A stretch of DNA of 64,000 bases, from contig NZ_LYVO01000022.1 of assembly GCF_001984055.1 (NCBI RefSeq), positions 1 to 64,000 of the forward strand. The letters are read 5' to 3'. This DNA comes from Variovorax sp. KK3. Lineage in GTDB: Bacteria; Pseudomonadota; Gammaproteobacteria; Burkholderiales; Burkholderiaceae_C. Positions 51,956-60,095 of this stretch are shown here, piece by piece. Position 1 is the stretch's first letter. Every line of letters begins with the position of its first letter. The position numbers and the translations under genes were made by a program. Below the pieces are notes generated by a model, which worked only from the letters and a program-made list of their open reading frames with translations, had not been told where the DNA came from and ran no database searches.

Positions 51956-52789
51956 ATGAGTCTCAAAGAACAACCCGCGACCGTCGCGACCTCGACGGGC
52001 TTTTCAGGGAGAAGTGCCTGGCAGCCCTTGGGCGCGCTGGTCGGCATCTACGTCAGGTCTGCAAACGATTCGACGCCACGACCGGTGCCTTCTGCGCGAG
52101 CCGTGGCCGAATTCGGTCTCGCGGACGACCGTCACGCGTCTTTTCAGTCGCCGCGGCAGCTGCTGCTGGCCAGCGTTGCCGCCTATCGAGAGTGGGCCCT
52201 GCCCCCGATGTCGCTGCGCGAGAACCTGCTCGTCGATCTATCGGTCGGGCGACTCGATCCGGGCGACCTGCTGCGCGTCGGCGATGACATGGTTCTGTGG
52301 CTGACATTCCCTTGCGAACCTTGCGGCCTGCTCGAGCGTCGATGCCCGGGAACAGTCAAGACCATCGGCGAGAACCGCGGCATGCTGGCTCGGGTCGTGC
52401 GCGGGGGCGTCATGCATCAAGACGACGCCATCGCCGCCCGCCAGGCCAACGCGCCAGCGCTCAGCGCAGATTGGCAGGACCGGGTGCGCCATGTCGCGCA
52501 GGCGGTTCCCGAGGGGTTGTTCATCAGCCATCGTCAACTCGGGCAGATGGCAGGCGTTCCCACGGCGTACTGCAGGGCGTTTCCTCGGGTCTTGTCGCGT
52601 CTGCCTGCGTCGGTAGTCAGCAGGGTGCGAAGCGAAGCCAGCATGAAGGGAGTTCCACGGTGGTCCGGCGCCGGCCTCTTCGACATCAGCGAACCAGTGA
52701 CGAGTCAAGGCAGCGACAGGTTTGATCACCAAGCGCGGTGTCTGCGGCCGTGCGCACCCGGCCCCGGTGACGATGCCTCTGATCAGTAA
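51956..52789 (+). CDS. MOSC domain protein with C-terminal alkyltransferase-like domain
   Basis: A 277-residue protein. Residues about 25-165 are a MOSC domain, a molybdenum-cofactor-sulfurase-related fold that handles sulfur (RQLLLASVAAYREWALPPMS, LRENLLVD, GDLLRVGDDMVLWLTFPCEP and CGLLERRCPG). Residues about 175-235 (WQDRVRHVAQAVPEGLFISH, RQLGQMAGVPTAYCRAFPRV) resemble the DNA-binding winged helix of methylguanine methyltransferase-like proteins, without the PCHR active-site motif. The start at 51956 is uncertain because the frame is open 35 codons upstream. The combination is discussed under findings. Confidence 0.75.
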   Translation: MSLKEQPATVATSTGFSGRSAWQPLGALVGIYVRSANDSTPRPVPSARAVAEFGLADDRHASFQSPRQLLLASVAAYREWALPPMSLRENLLVDLSVGRLDPGDLLRVGDDMVLWLTFPCEPCGLLERRCPGTVKTIGENRGMLARVVRGGVMHQDDAIAARQANAPALSADWQDRVRHVAQAVPEGLFISHRQLGQMAGVPTAYCRAFPRVLSRLPASVVSRVRSEASMKGVPRWSGAGLFDISEPVTSQGSDRFDHQARCLRPCAPGPGDDASDQ

Positions 52790-52832
52790 AAATCCTACGT
52801 CAGAGGTGCGAGGGAATGCGAATGCTTCTTGC

Positions 52833-53171
52833 ATGCCGCCGGAACATGTTCATGTCCTTCAACTCGCCTGTGACCACGCCCATGAACGGTTCATTGCCCT
52901 CGCGGCGGCGCTACTGGTCAAGGTCGAGGCCGCGCTGGCGGGCCGCGGTTCTTGGCCTGATCCGCAGGAATACGAGATCGCCGAGGCGCAGGGGCGAAAG
53001 CCCGGCGTTGCGATCCGCAGCTACCTGCAGGCCGTCGGCGTGCCAGCGAGACCGACGATGTCACGTGAGATCGCGTGGACCGTATTCAGCGCCTCTCGGC
53101 AGACGAGCGGAAATGGCAACCCACGCCTGAAGACTGGCTCAAATCGCAGGATGGAACGAGCTGAGGCATAG
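52833..53171 (+). CDS. Small hypothetical protein, copy 1 of a diverged pair
   Basis: An open frame of 112 codons. The core HAHERFIALAAALLVKVEAA and LAGRGSWPDP is repeated, in decayed form, at 58687-58854. The C-terminal part seems shifted in frame compared with copy 2 (the nucleotides near 53100 align, but the readings differ). No family is known. The start is tentative. Confidence 0.4.
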   Translation: MPPEHVHVLQLACDHAHERFIALAAALLVKVEAALAGRGSWPDPQEYEIAEAQGRKPGVAIRSYLQAVGVPARPTMSREIAWTVFSASRQTSGNGNPRLKTGSNRRMERAEA

Positions 53172-53415
53172 AGACAAGCGAGCAGGATGCTCGAACAAGA
53201 CTCGGCGCCGTGGCTCCAACCGTGACCAGATTCTTTCGCAAGCAATGCGGCGGCGAGTCGGTGTTCGGCGCACACCAGCGATCGATGGACTCGTCGATAC
53301 CGGAGAGGGTGCGCGGCGGCCCTCCCCGAGTGCGCCATCGCCTGCTCCTCAACGTGGCCTCAGGATTGAACGTTGAAGCCCTCGACAGGGTCGGGGTGCA
53401 GCAACGCTTCCTGCA

Positions 53416-53889
53416 TCAAGAGCGCCCCTGGTTCACGGCGAGCGCCACGATCGCGGCCCCGGCAGCGACGATCAGGACGTCCTCGATCAGGCCACTGCGC
53501 GTCTGACCCATCGTTGCCATGGCGCGCTTGCGGCCACTCAACGTGGCATACGCCATGGGCACGGCGACCGCAATCGCCGCCGCGGCGCCGGCATCCTCGC
53601 GACCGCGAGGGGCCAGCGCGGCGCCAGCGATGCCGGCGCTCATCACACGCGCCAGCAAGCCCAGAAACACGGTCCGGTCCGGTGCACTCTTCATCTTGTC
53701 GCCCAGCAGTTCGCCCACGCCCATGGCCAACGCCCCGTACTTCAACGGGGATCGGTCGAGGAGGACAAGTTCGCCCGGCGTCCGGCGGCCAGCCAATCGA
53801 GCCACCGCGATGGCGGCCATGGGTGTCATAGACCTCGCGCTTGCGACCGCACCGATCAAGACAGAGGACAGCAATCCGGAAAGCTTCAT
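53416..53889 (-). CDS. DUF4126 family membrane protein
   Basis: A 157-residue protein with several hydrophobic stretches (about four membrane segments) and the family opening GLLSSVLIGAVASARSMTP, then PLKYGALAMGVGELLGDKM. DUF4126 proteins are small integral membrane proteins of unknown role. It lies alone, facing away from the ArsR gene at 54054. Confidence 0.82.
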   Translation of the reverse strand: MKLSGLLSSVLIGAVASARSMTPMAAIAVARLAGRRTPGELVLLDRSPLKYGALAMGVGELLGDKMKSAPDRTVFLGLLARVMSAGIAGAALAPRGREDAGAAAAIAVAVPMAYATLSGRKRAMATMGQTRSGLIEDVLIVAAGAAIVALAVNQGRS

Positions 53890-53995
53890 TGAGGCGTTCT
53901 CGCAACAATCGTTGGAACAGATTTCCCCAATCTACGGGCACCTGCCCGCGGCCAACCCCCCGACCCTCCGTAGGACAGTCTCTGGCGCTCGAGCG

Positions 53996-54038
53996 TTGAC
54001 GCGCACAATCAGCGGCCTATACTTTACCTTTGAGTAAA
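53996..54038 (+). promoter_or_regulatory. Promoter and operator of the ArsR-SRPBCC operon
   Basis: TTGACG (53996-54001) and TATACT (54018-54023) are 16 bases apart, each matching five of six consensus bases. The inverted repeat TTTAC-N6-GTAAA (54023-54038) starts at the last base of the -10 and covers the expected transcription start, the normal site for ArsR-type self-repression. Confidence 0.75.
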
Positions 54039-54053
54039 ATAAATTCGTTCTCG

Positions 54054-54539
54054 ATGCCGCCCGCCGTCAAGCGCTCCTCTCGACCCCATGTGCCTGCACA
54101 GGTCGCGCTCGACGCCGTTTTCGGGGCACTGTCGCACCGTGTGCGTCGCGAAACCCTCGATGCGCTGGGCGCCGGTGCGCAGTCGCTCACAACGCTCGCC
54201 GCGCCCCATGCCATGACCCTCGCGGCCTTCATGAAGCATGTCCGCATGCTCGAGGACGCCGGACTGATCGCCTGCACAAAGCAAGGCCGCAGCAGGATAT
54301 GCGCGCTGGTCGAGCAGCCGCTGGACCCGGCCGCAGCCTGGATCGACGAGCGACGGCGCATGTGGAACGACCGGCTGGACGCGCTCGGGCGGCATCTCTA
54401 TCACCAGGCACAGATCGGCGACAGCCGCCCACGACCCTCGCCTGCATCACCTGCTCGCAAAGCGCCGGTAGCCCGTCGCGCTCCTGCCCGCGCAGACCGT
54501 GTCGTCACGAAGAGAACGACGAAAGGAAAGAAGCCATGA
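54054..54539 (+). CDS. ArsR-family winged helix regulator
   Basis: A 161-residue protein. The winged helix reads DAVFGALSHRVRRETLDALG, SLTTLAAPHAMTLAAFMKHV and EDAGLIACTKQGRSRICAL. There are no metal-binding cysteines, so it is of the type that pairs with SRPBCC proteins. The basic Ala/Pro-rich C-terminus (about 40 residues) is likely disordered. The TTG at 54030 would start at the predicted transcript start, so the ATG at 54054 is chosen. It overlaps the SRPBCC gene by 4 bp. Confidence 0.85.
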   Translation: MPPAVKRSSRPHVPAQVALDAVFGALSHRVRRETLDALGAGAQSLTTLAAPHAMTLAAFMKHVRMLEDAGLIACTKQGRSRICALVEQPLDPAAAWIDERRRMWNDRLDALGRHLYHQAQIGDSRPRPSPASPARKAPVARRAPARADRVVTKRTTKGKKP

Positions 54540-55045
54540 ACGCCTCATCCACTGCATCCGACGACGACGGCGCCGTCGTTCATGCCACGCAGGTCTTCGA
54601 GCGCCGCTTCGATGCCGCGCCGGCGCTCGTGTTCGCGGCCTGGGCCGATGCCAAACAGCGCGCCAAATGGCATTTTCCCGGCAAAGACCAATTCCAGCGC
54701 CTGGGCTTCGAGCAGGATTTCCGGGTTGGCGGCCAGCTGCGATCGAGTTTCGGCGCTGCACAGGGGCCCGTGCTGCGCGAGGAAGGCTGGTTCCTCGACA
54801 TCGTGGACGCGCGCCGCATCGTGAGCGCCGGAACCATGCATGCAGACGAGGCGCGCATCTCGTCGACGCTGTGCACCGTGGAACTGTGGCCGAATGGTCG
54901 CGGTACGCGCGTGAAGCTCACCGACCAATCGGCGTTCCTCGCTGGCCGCGAGACGCCGAGCGACCGCAAGGCCGGTTGGGGCGAGGTCATGGAGCGGCTC
55001 GAGCAGTTTCTGCGCGCACGGCACGGTGCATCGAAGGGTGCCTGA
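54536..55045 (+). CDS. SRPBCC (AHSA1-like) domain protein
   Basis: A 169-residue START-like protein: TQVFERRFDAAPALVFAAWA, AKWHFPGKDQ and WGEVMERLEQFL are the family blocks. It has a hydrophobic ligand pocket; the role is unknown but the ArsR-SRPBCC pair is common. Its ATG overlaps the ArsR stop (ATGA, 54536-54539), and its own stop overlaps the epoxide hydrolase start (TGATG at 55043-55047). Confidence 0.88.
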   Translation: MNASSTASDDDGAVVHATQVFERRFDAAPALVFAAWADAKQRAKWHFPGKDQFQRLGFEQDFRVGGQLRSSFGAAQGPVLREEGWFLDIVDARRIVSAGTMHADEARISSTLCTVELWPNGRGTRVKLTDQSAFLAGRETPSDRKAGWGEVMERLEQFLRARHGASKGA

Positions 55046-56375
55046 TGCCACTGATGCCACTGATGCCACCTCCGGCCCGGCCCGATGCGGCATGCACCCG
55101 GCGCCGCCTGTTGTTGGGTGCCTCGGCGTTGCTCGCCACGCTCGGCGACCGTACGCACGCGCAGGCGCAGGCGCCGTCGGGCGTCGCGGCACCCGCACTG
55201 GTACTGCGCGACGACGATGCCGCGCTCGTGCCGTTCAACCATCGCGCGGGCGACGACGAACTGGCCGACCTGAAGCGCCGCCTCGCACAGACCCGCTGGC
55301 CGGAGGCAGAGACGCTGCCAGGTTGGGCGCAGGGCGTCCCGCTCGCCAGCATGCAGGCGCTCGTGCGCCACTGGCAGGGCGATGCATCATCCGGTGGCTA
55401 TGACTGGCGCCGTTGCGAGGCCGCGATGGCGGCCTGGCCGCAGTTCAAGACACGCATCGATGGCCTTGGCGTCCACTTCATGCACGTGCGCTCGCGCCAT
55501 CCGAACGCCTTGCCCATCATGCTCACGCATGGGTGGCCCAGCACCTTCCTGCTGTTCCAGGACGTGATCGGTCCGCTCACCGACCCCGTGGCCCACGGCG
55601 GCGACGCGGCCGATGCTTTCGATGTCGTGATCCCGTCGCTGCCGGGCTTCGGCTTTTCGGACCGGCCCGGGGCCGCGGGCTGGAACGCGGCTCGCACCGC
55701 CCGGGCCTGGGCGGTGCTCATGGCGCGACTCGGCTACGGACGCTACGTCGCGCAGGGCGGCGACTGGGGCGCCTTCGTCACCACCGCCATGGCGCAGCAG
55801 CAGGCGACGGGGCTCGCGGCCATCCATCTCAATTTCGCGCAGACCATCCCCGATCGCATCCCGCCAAAGTCGCGGCTCACGCCCGATCAGACCAAGGCCG
55901 TGGCGGCATGGAAAGCCTTTCGCGAAACCGGCTCGGCGTACTTGCAGGTGCAGGCCACGCGGCCGCAGACGATCGGCTATGCGCTGCTCGATTCACCCGT
56001 CGCGCTGGCGGCTTGGATCTACGACATCTACGACAGCGGCAGCGGGCGCACGGGCAAGCCCGAGCAGCGCATCCCGCTCGATCGCATGCTCGACGAGATC
56101 ACGCTCTATTGGCTCAGCGCCACAGGTGCCTCGTCGGCGCGGCTCTACCAGGAGCAAGCCAAGGCAGGCGCAACAACCCCGGCCGCGTGCCGCTGCCGGT
56201 GGGCGTGAGCGTGTTTCCCGACGACCTGCCACCGGCACGCAGTTGGGCCGGCGCGGTGTACCCGCGGCTTTTCTAATGGAACGAGCTGAAGCGCGGCGGT
56301 CACTTCGCGCAATTGGAAGTGCCGCAACTCTTCGTCGAGGACTTGCGGCGCTGCTTTCGCGGCTGGCGCCGCTGA
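55045..56375 (+). pseudogene. Epoxide hydrolase family protein, frameshifted and with internal stop
   Basis: The first 375 codons encode an EphA/EHN-type epoxide hydrolase. It has a Tat-like signal with RRRLLLGASALLATLG, the N-terminal EHN domain (DDDAALVPFNHRAGDDELAD), an HGWP oxyanion region and the nucleophile motif GGDWGAF. Near 56169 the frame shifts, and the true end (NNPGRVPLPVGVSVFPDDLP, then VYPRLF) continues in another frame. That frame meets a TAA at 56274-56276 before the remaining WNELKRGGHFAQLEVPQLF and the stop at 56373-56375. Homologues have Tyr or a similar residue at the TAA. Two lesions make an active enzyme unlikely. Confidence 0.8.
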
Positions 56376-56407
56376 GCGGCCATCCATCGAGCACAGGAGA
56401 ACCTTCG

Positions 56408-56806
56408 ATGACTTCCACCCACTCGACGCCCACGGCCGCCGTGCGCGCGGCGCTTCAGGCCTACCAGGACAAGGATCGCGAAGCGATCGAACGACTGCTG
56501 CATCCCGACTACCGTTTCACGAGCCCGCTCGACAACCAGCTCGACCGGAAGAGCTACTTCGACATCTGCTGGCCCAACGCAGGGATGATGGTCCGCTTCG
56601 ACATCGTGCACGCCGCGGACATCGAGGATCGGGCTGTCGTGATCTACGAGGGGCGCACCCGCGCAGGCCAGGCCTTTCGCAACTGCGAGATGCATCGCGT
56701 GCAGGACGGTCGCATCCTCGAGACCGAGGTGTATTTCGGCTGGAATCTGCCCCACGCCGTGCCACTGGGAGAGCATCGCGCAAACGACGGCGCCGGGCAC
56801 GCCTGA
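56408..56806 (+). CDS. SnoaL-like / nuclear transport factor 2 family protein
   Basis: A 132-residue SnoaL-like protein: AVRAALQAYQDKDREAIERL, HPDYRFTSPLDNQLDRKSYF, and VYEGRTRAG-like IYEGRTRAGQAFRNCEMHRV. The start at 56408 has AGGAG seven bases upstream. It is the last gene of the ArsR cluster and is intact, unlike the epoxide hydrolase before it. Function unknown; the fold often binds small hydrophobic molecules. Confidence 0.82.
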   Translation: MTSTHSTPTAAVRAALQAYQDKDREAIERLLHPDYRFTSPLDNQLDRKSYFDICWPNAGMMVRFDIVHAADIEDRAVVIYEGRTRAGQAFRNCEMHRVQDGRILETEVYFGWNLPHAVPLGEHRANDGAGHA

Positions 56807-56815
56807 GCGGCCGCG

Positions 56816-57184
56816 TCACCAAAGGTGCTTGCCGTCGAGCACCTCCACCGGCAAGTCTGCCGCCTCGATGCCCTCCAGGATCCGCGCGTTCACCCCGATG
56901 CGACGCGTCTGGCCGTCCCAACTGCCGTCGCGCGCGAACGCCGGACTGTCGGAGTAGAGGCTGCAGCCGCAGGCGCTGCAGAAATGATGGGCCACCTGCT
57001 TCGAGTTCCAACGATAGACCGCATCACTGGTCGCCTCGATGACTGCAAGTTGGTGCGGCTCGAAATAGGCATGAAGCAGTCCCCGCTTCGAGCAGAAAGA
57101 ACACGTGCAACGGGTCAACGTCTCCGGCAGTTCGCCGTCGATCTCGATCACGTTGCGGCCACAGTGGTAGCGTCCGTTGAGCAT
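56816..57184 (-). CDS. GFA family protein (glutathione-dependent formaldehyde-activating-like)
   Basis: A 122-residue zinc protein with the cysteine pattern of the GFA/CENP-V family: YHCGR, CTCSFCSKRG and HFCSACGCSLYSDSPAF. True GFA enzymes speed the addition of formaldehyde to glutathione, but most family members have unknown substrates. It meets the SnoaL-like gene tail-to-tail, 9 bases apart. Confidence 0.88.
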   Translation of the reverse strand: MLNGRYHCGRNVIEIDGELPETLTRCTCSFCSKRGLLHAYFEPHQLAVIEATSDAVYRWNSKQVAHHFCSACGCSLYSDSPAFARDGSWDGQTRRIGVNARILEGIEAADLPVEVLDGKHLW

Positions 57185-57217
57185 GATGCCTCCTTATGCT
57201 TCGCCTCGTTCACGCAT

Positions 57218-57655
57218 CACTTTCCCCGAGGGATGTCTGCGTGGCGATGAACGAGTTTCCATCCGTCGCCTTCCAGTCTGAAAATCTCGGTGAGCCGCAG
57301 CGTCATCTCGACAAGCTGATCCTGGCCCTCCATGACCACCGCGGCATGCTGCAGACCGGCCCAGAATGCCAGCGTTGCGCTGGCGTCGGATTGCATCCCC
57401 TCGAACCGACCCGTGCTGCACCTGCCGAACGACGTCGCCCCCTTTGATGTCGGCCTCGTTCACCTCCGCTGCCCCGCAAACCATTTGCCCGTTCGGTGGG
57501 AACAAGGTCGCCGGGTCATGTTCCGTGGACAGCGCGCACACGGCTTCCGGCCTGCCATCAACGTCGTCCGATGATGCTGTCTCCCGCTGCTCGAGGAAGC
57601 GCTGAAAGCCCCGCGACGCGTCGAGCCTCTGCGCGCTGGAAGCCTGATCTTGCAT
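57218..57655 (-). pseudogene. SnoaL/DUF4440-like protein with single-base frameshift
   Basis: The first part (FLEQRETASSDDVDGRPEAV, STEHDPATLFPPNGQMVCGA and EVNEADIKG) continues, one base out of frame, as ATSFGRCSTGRFEGM, SDASATLAFWAGLQHAAVVM, EGQDQLVEMTL and LTEIFRLEGDGWKLVHRHAD to a TGA at 57218-57220. The shift sits in a run of five Cs (57438-57442, Gs on the coding strand); four would restore the frame. Everything else looks functional. Confidence 0.75.
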
Positions 57656-57847
57656 CTTGGAAGTTCGTTCCTTCAATGAGCGCGTCCTGGCTCCTGGTTG
57701 AACGTGTCACACCATCTTCCTGGACGACCCGCCCCCGTGGCTCAGCGGCAATCCAGTTTCAAGGTAGGTCGCCGCTGATCAGACCGCACAGCGGACGCAT
57801 CAGCGAGCGCTGGCGTGACGCTGCGACAACGGCTGACAAACGACGAG

Positions 57848-57863
57848 CTGTATGTAAATACAG
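57848..57863 (+). promoter_or_regulatory. LexA-type SOS box
   Basis: CTGTATGTAAATACAG is a perfect CTGT-N8-ACAG palindromic half-site pair, the LexA-binding consensus of gamma- and betaproteobacteria. It lies 23 bases before the ATG of the DUF3072 gene. Confidence 0.75.
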
Positions 57864-57885
57864 TGGTAGCCTTTAGGAGCATCCC

Positions 57886-58116
57886 ATGACCGACAAAGCC
57901 ACGCAGCAGCACGCACAGGAAAGCAATATGGAGAAGGACCCAAAGAGCTGGGTCACGGGCGACGAGCCGATGACCGGTGCCCAGCTTTCCTACCTCAAGA
58001 CGCTGTCCGAAGAGGCCAAGGAGCCGTTCGATGCGAACCTCACCAAGGCCCAGGCGTCTAAACGCATCGACGAACTGCAGGCGGTCACCGGCCGAGGCGA
58101 GCACCCGGCCACTTGA
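57886..58116 (+). CDS. DUF3072 family small protein
   Basis: A 76-residue protein: WVTGDEPMTGAQLSYLKTLS, EEAKEPFDANLTKAQASKRI and DELQAVTGRG. This is the DUF3072 family, whose second part resembles short helix-extended-loop-helix domains seen in nucleic-acid-related proteins. The ATG is preceded by AGGAG. The gene has its own LexA box, which suggests induction by DNA damage. Function unknown. Confidence 0.88.
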   Translation: MTDKATQQHAQESNMEKDPKSWVTGDEPMTGAQLSYLKTLSEEAKEPFDANLTKAQASKRIDELQAVTGRGEHPAT

Positions 58117-58686
58117 TCCTGAGACGCCAGGCCCTTCTCGTCGATGGCCCGAGCAGGATCGCCGGCGACCCTTCCGCGCGCGATGCGAGTCCGGCCATGT
58201 CGCCACGAAACCTGGCGTGCGGGGCCGCATCGGCCTCGCCGAGAGGGCACACGCCGTCCATCGAAGCCGCGTGCAGGCCTTCAGTTGGCGTTGACCCAAG
58301 CCGATCACTTCGCACTCGAGCGGGTTGGCCCCGCGCAATCGACCGCGTGCGATAAAGCCGCTCTGCAAGAGCCACGTGTACTTCGGAAATCCCGATTCGA
58401 CGGCATTGCTTGAAGCGCGAAGTCGCCTGGACATGCAGTCCATCAGCAATAGCGGACCGTCGTCGGTACGAACAGGCCGTCGAATGCGCCGGCGGCCAAA
58501 ACTGCTCCGCATCGGGCCGGACCAGTCAAGCCCGGCATGATCGTCGCGACTGGCGCGCCGACTGCCGTGTTGCCTGCTGCATCTCGCGCCATCTCTTGCG
58601 CGCTTTCGGACTGCTGCCATGCGCTGCGCTTCCAGCACCATCGATCTCCAACCGATCGATGAGTTCAGGTGGCCACCGCATCGCCG
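58117..58686. other. Stretch without a recognised gene
   Basis: These 570 bases after the DUF3072 gene have open frames on both strands, but none shows a family or convincing coding signal. It may contain a decayed gene. Confidence 0.3.
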
Positions 58687-58854
58687 CGCCCATGAGCGGT
58701 TCAATGCCGTCGAGGCGACAGTACTGTCACGGTGGAGGCCGCCTTGGCGCGCCGCGGTCCGTGGCTCGGCCCCGCCGAAACGGCGCCGTTGCGACGAGAT
58801 CGCGTGGTCCATTCCGCTGCTTCTCCGCCAGCGCACGGAAATGGCAAGCCACGC
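58687..58854 (+). pseudogene. Decayed copy 2 of the small gene at 52833
   Basis: The nucleotides align with 52877-53126 after one internal deletion of about 80 bases: both start CGCCCATGA-CGGTTCA, share GAGGCCGC-TTGGCG-GCCGCGGT and GAGATCGCGTGG, and end GGAAATGGCAA-CCACGC. After frameshift correction the reading is RAHERFNAVEATVLSRVEAA, LARRGPWLGPAETA and DEIAWSIPLLLRQRTEMASH. At least two frame changes are needed. Confidence 0.55.
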
Positions 58855-59012
58855 GCGCGGACTGACTCACATCGCCGCAACGAGCGAAAGGCCCGGTCAC
58901 ATGCGCAACGCGGCTTCGACTGGCCGATTGCGCGACTCGCTCTGCAAGAATCGGTGTGATGGGCGACGTCGCCTCATAACACGACATCCAGGTTGCGTCG
59001 GATCGCCGCACC

Positions 59013-59231
59013 GTGTGGGTCAACGCCGGTGACGGATCGTGCATCGGGCGCTTCAGCAAGCGCTTTGGAGTCGATGTGCACACCACTGCGGCAGATCAAT
59101 TGGCAGGCACGTCTCAGTGCCTCCTGTGCACGCACGGTCCTGCTGACCAAACAGCCTGGTTGCAATTCGTCGAAGCGATGCGCGTCCACCATGGCGTGCA
59201 GATCGACAAGAATCTGCTGACGTGGGCCTAG
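59013..59231 (+). CDS. Small hypothetical protein
   Basis: A 72-residue frame with protein-like composition: WVNAGDGSCIGRFSKRFGVD, VHTTAADQLAGTSQCLLCTH and LQFVEAMRVHHGVQIDKNLL. A CLLC pair and His residues might bind a metal. I recall similar small proteins of unknown function in Comamonadaceae, but I cannot name a family. The start is a GTG at 59013; an ATG upstream in the same frame is followed by a TAA before the conserved part. Confidence 0.55.
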   Translation: MWVNAGDGSCIGRFSKRFGVDVHTTAADQLAGTSQCLLCTHGPADQTAWLQFVEAMRVHHGVQIDKNLLTWA

Positions 59232-59419
59232 CCGTCGATTTCCTGCCGCTCGAGTCCCGCGCGCCATGCCGGCGCGGTCTGTTGGTGCAGGTCTGCACGA
59301 CTTTTGAAACGTCTGCGTATGTTTTGCGCATGCGAAAATTCCAAGCACAACAACGACGCGTTCGAACAGGACAGGCGTGATGCTCTCGATCGAGGCACGC
59401 GCTTTGTGATGCAACGGTG

Positions 59420-59614
59420 ATGAAGAAGATCAAGCTCAACGAGGAGCAGTGGAGAACGCTCGAGGCCCTGCGCAAGGCCATGGCGATGCGGCGATCCGCT
59501 GAGGACATCAAGGTGCCGCGCCGGCTTCTGTCCAACGGCCTCGCCGTCGAGGACCGACACGGTATTTGTGCGCTGACCGAACTGGGGCTGACCCGGCTCA
59601 ATCAAGGGCGGTAG
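59420..59614 (+). CDS. Small hypothetical protein
   Basis: A 64-residue frame, KKIKLNEEQWRTLEALRKAM, RRSAEDIKVPRRLLSNGLAV and HGICALTELGLTRLNQG. The pattern of a short helix-turn-helix followed by a strand pair resembles a winged-helix fragment. There is no clear ribosome-binding site. A palindrome CGCATGCG flanked by TTTTG and AAAA (59322-59338) lies 80 bases upstream. Function unknown. Confidence 0.5.
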   Translation: MKKIKLNEEQWRTLEALRKAMAMRRSAEDIKVPRRLLSNGLAVEDRHGICALTELGLTRLNQGR

Positions 59615-59828
59615 TTGCCCCCGCCTGCACGCCCAACACGCCAACAGAGATCGTCGACAGCGCAGGTACCGCGCGGTACCGACCGCGCAGCGCGCGTACG
59701 CCCGTGGGGTCTCGACGGAGCGATGCTCGTGATCGATCTCAAGACAACGGGGTCACGAGGGAACCTGCTTTCAACGTGGCGAAACCTTGGCATCGCCCAG
59801 CAACCCAGCACACATTCGAGCGTCGAAC

Positions 59829-60095
59829 CTACGATTGGCCCACCAACGACCAACCCGCACGTTGATTTGCCTTGTCGTTTTCATACTCCCAACGTGCACC
59901 GCAGGCGTCGCAACGGTAGCCTGTGATGGTCACGGTGTGACTGCCGCTTTCGCCGTCGCTACGCTCTGCTTTTCGGCTGGCGCCTTGGACGAGCTCGGCA
60001 TGCCCAGGTGCGCGGCGCCAATGGCGCTGGATCGCGGTGCACGAGTGACAAAGCGCGAGCGTCGCCTCGTCGGGTTGGTTCAATGCTTTCGTCAT
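59829..60095 (-). CDS. Small zinc-ribbon-like hypothetical protein
   Basis: An 88-residue frame with two CxxC knuckles, CHSC at about 15-18 and YRCDACGARWEYENDK near residue 64-79, separated by a charged linker. This looks like a zinc ribbon and the composition is protein-like. The start at 60095 gives the shortest consistent reading. Function unknown. Confidence 0.55.
   Translation of the reverse strand: MTKALNQPDEATLALCHSCTAIQRHWRRAPGHAELVQGASRKAERSDGESGSHTVTITGYRCDACGARWEYENDKANQRAGWSLVGQS

Noticed and set aside
57742-58836. A 364-codon minus-strand frame
   Set aside because: It runs antisense through the DUF3072 gene and its promoter. The composition is Arg-rich and no domain can be recognised; a faint likeness to ligase-type sequences did not hold up.
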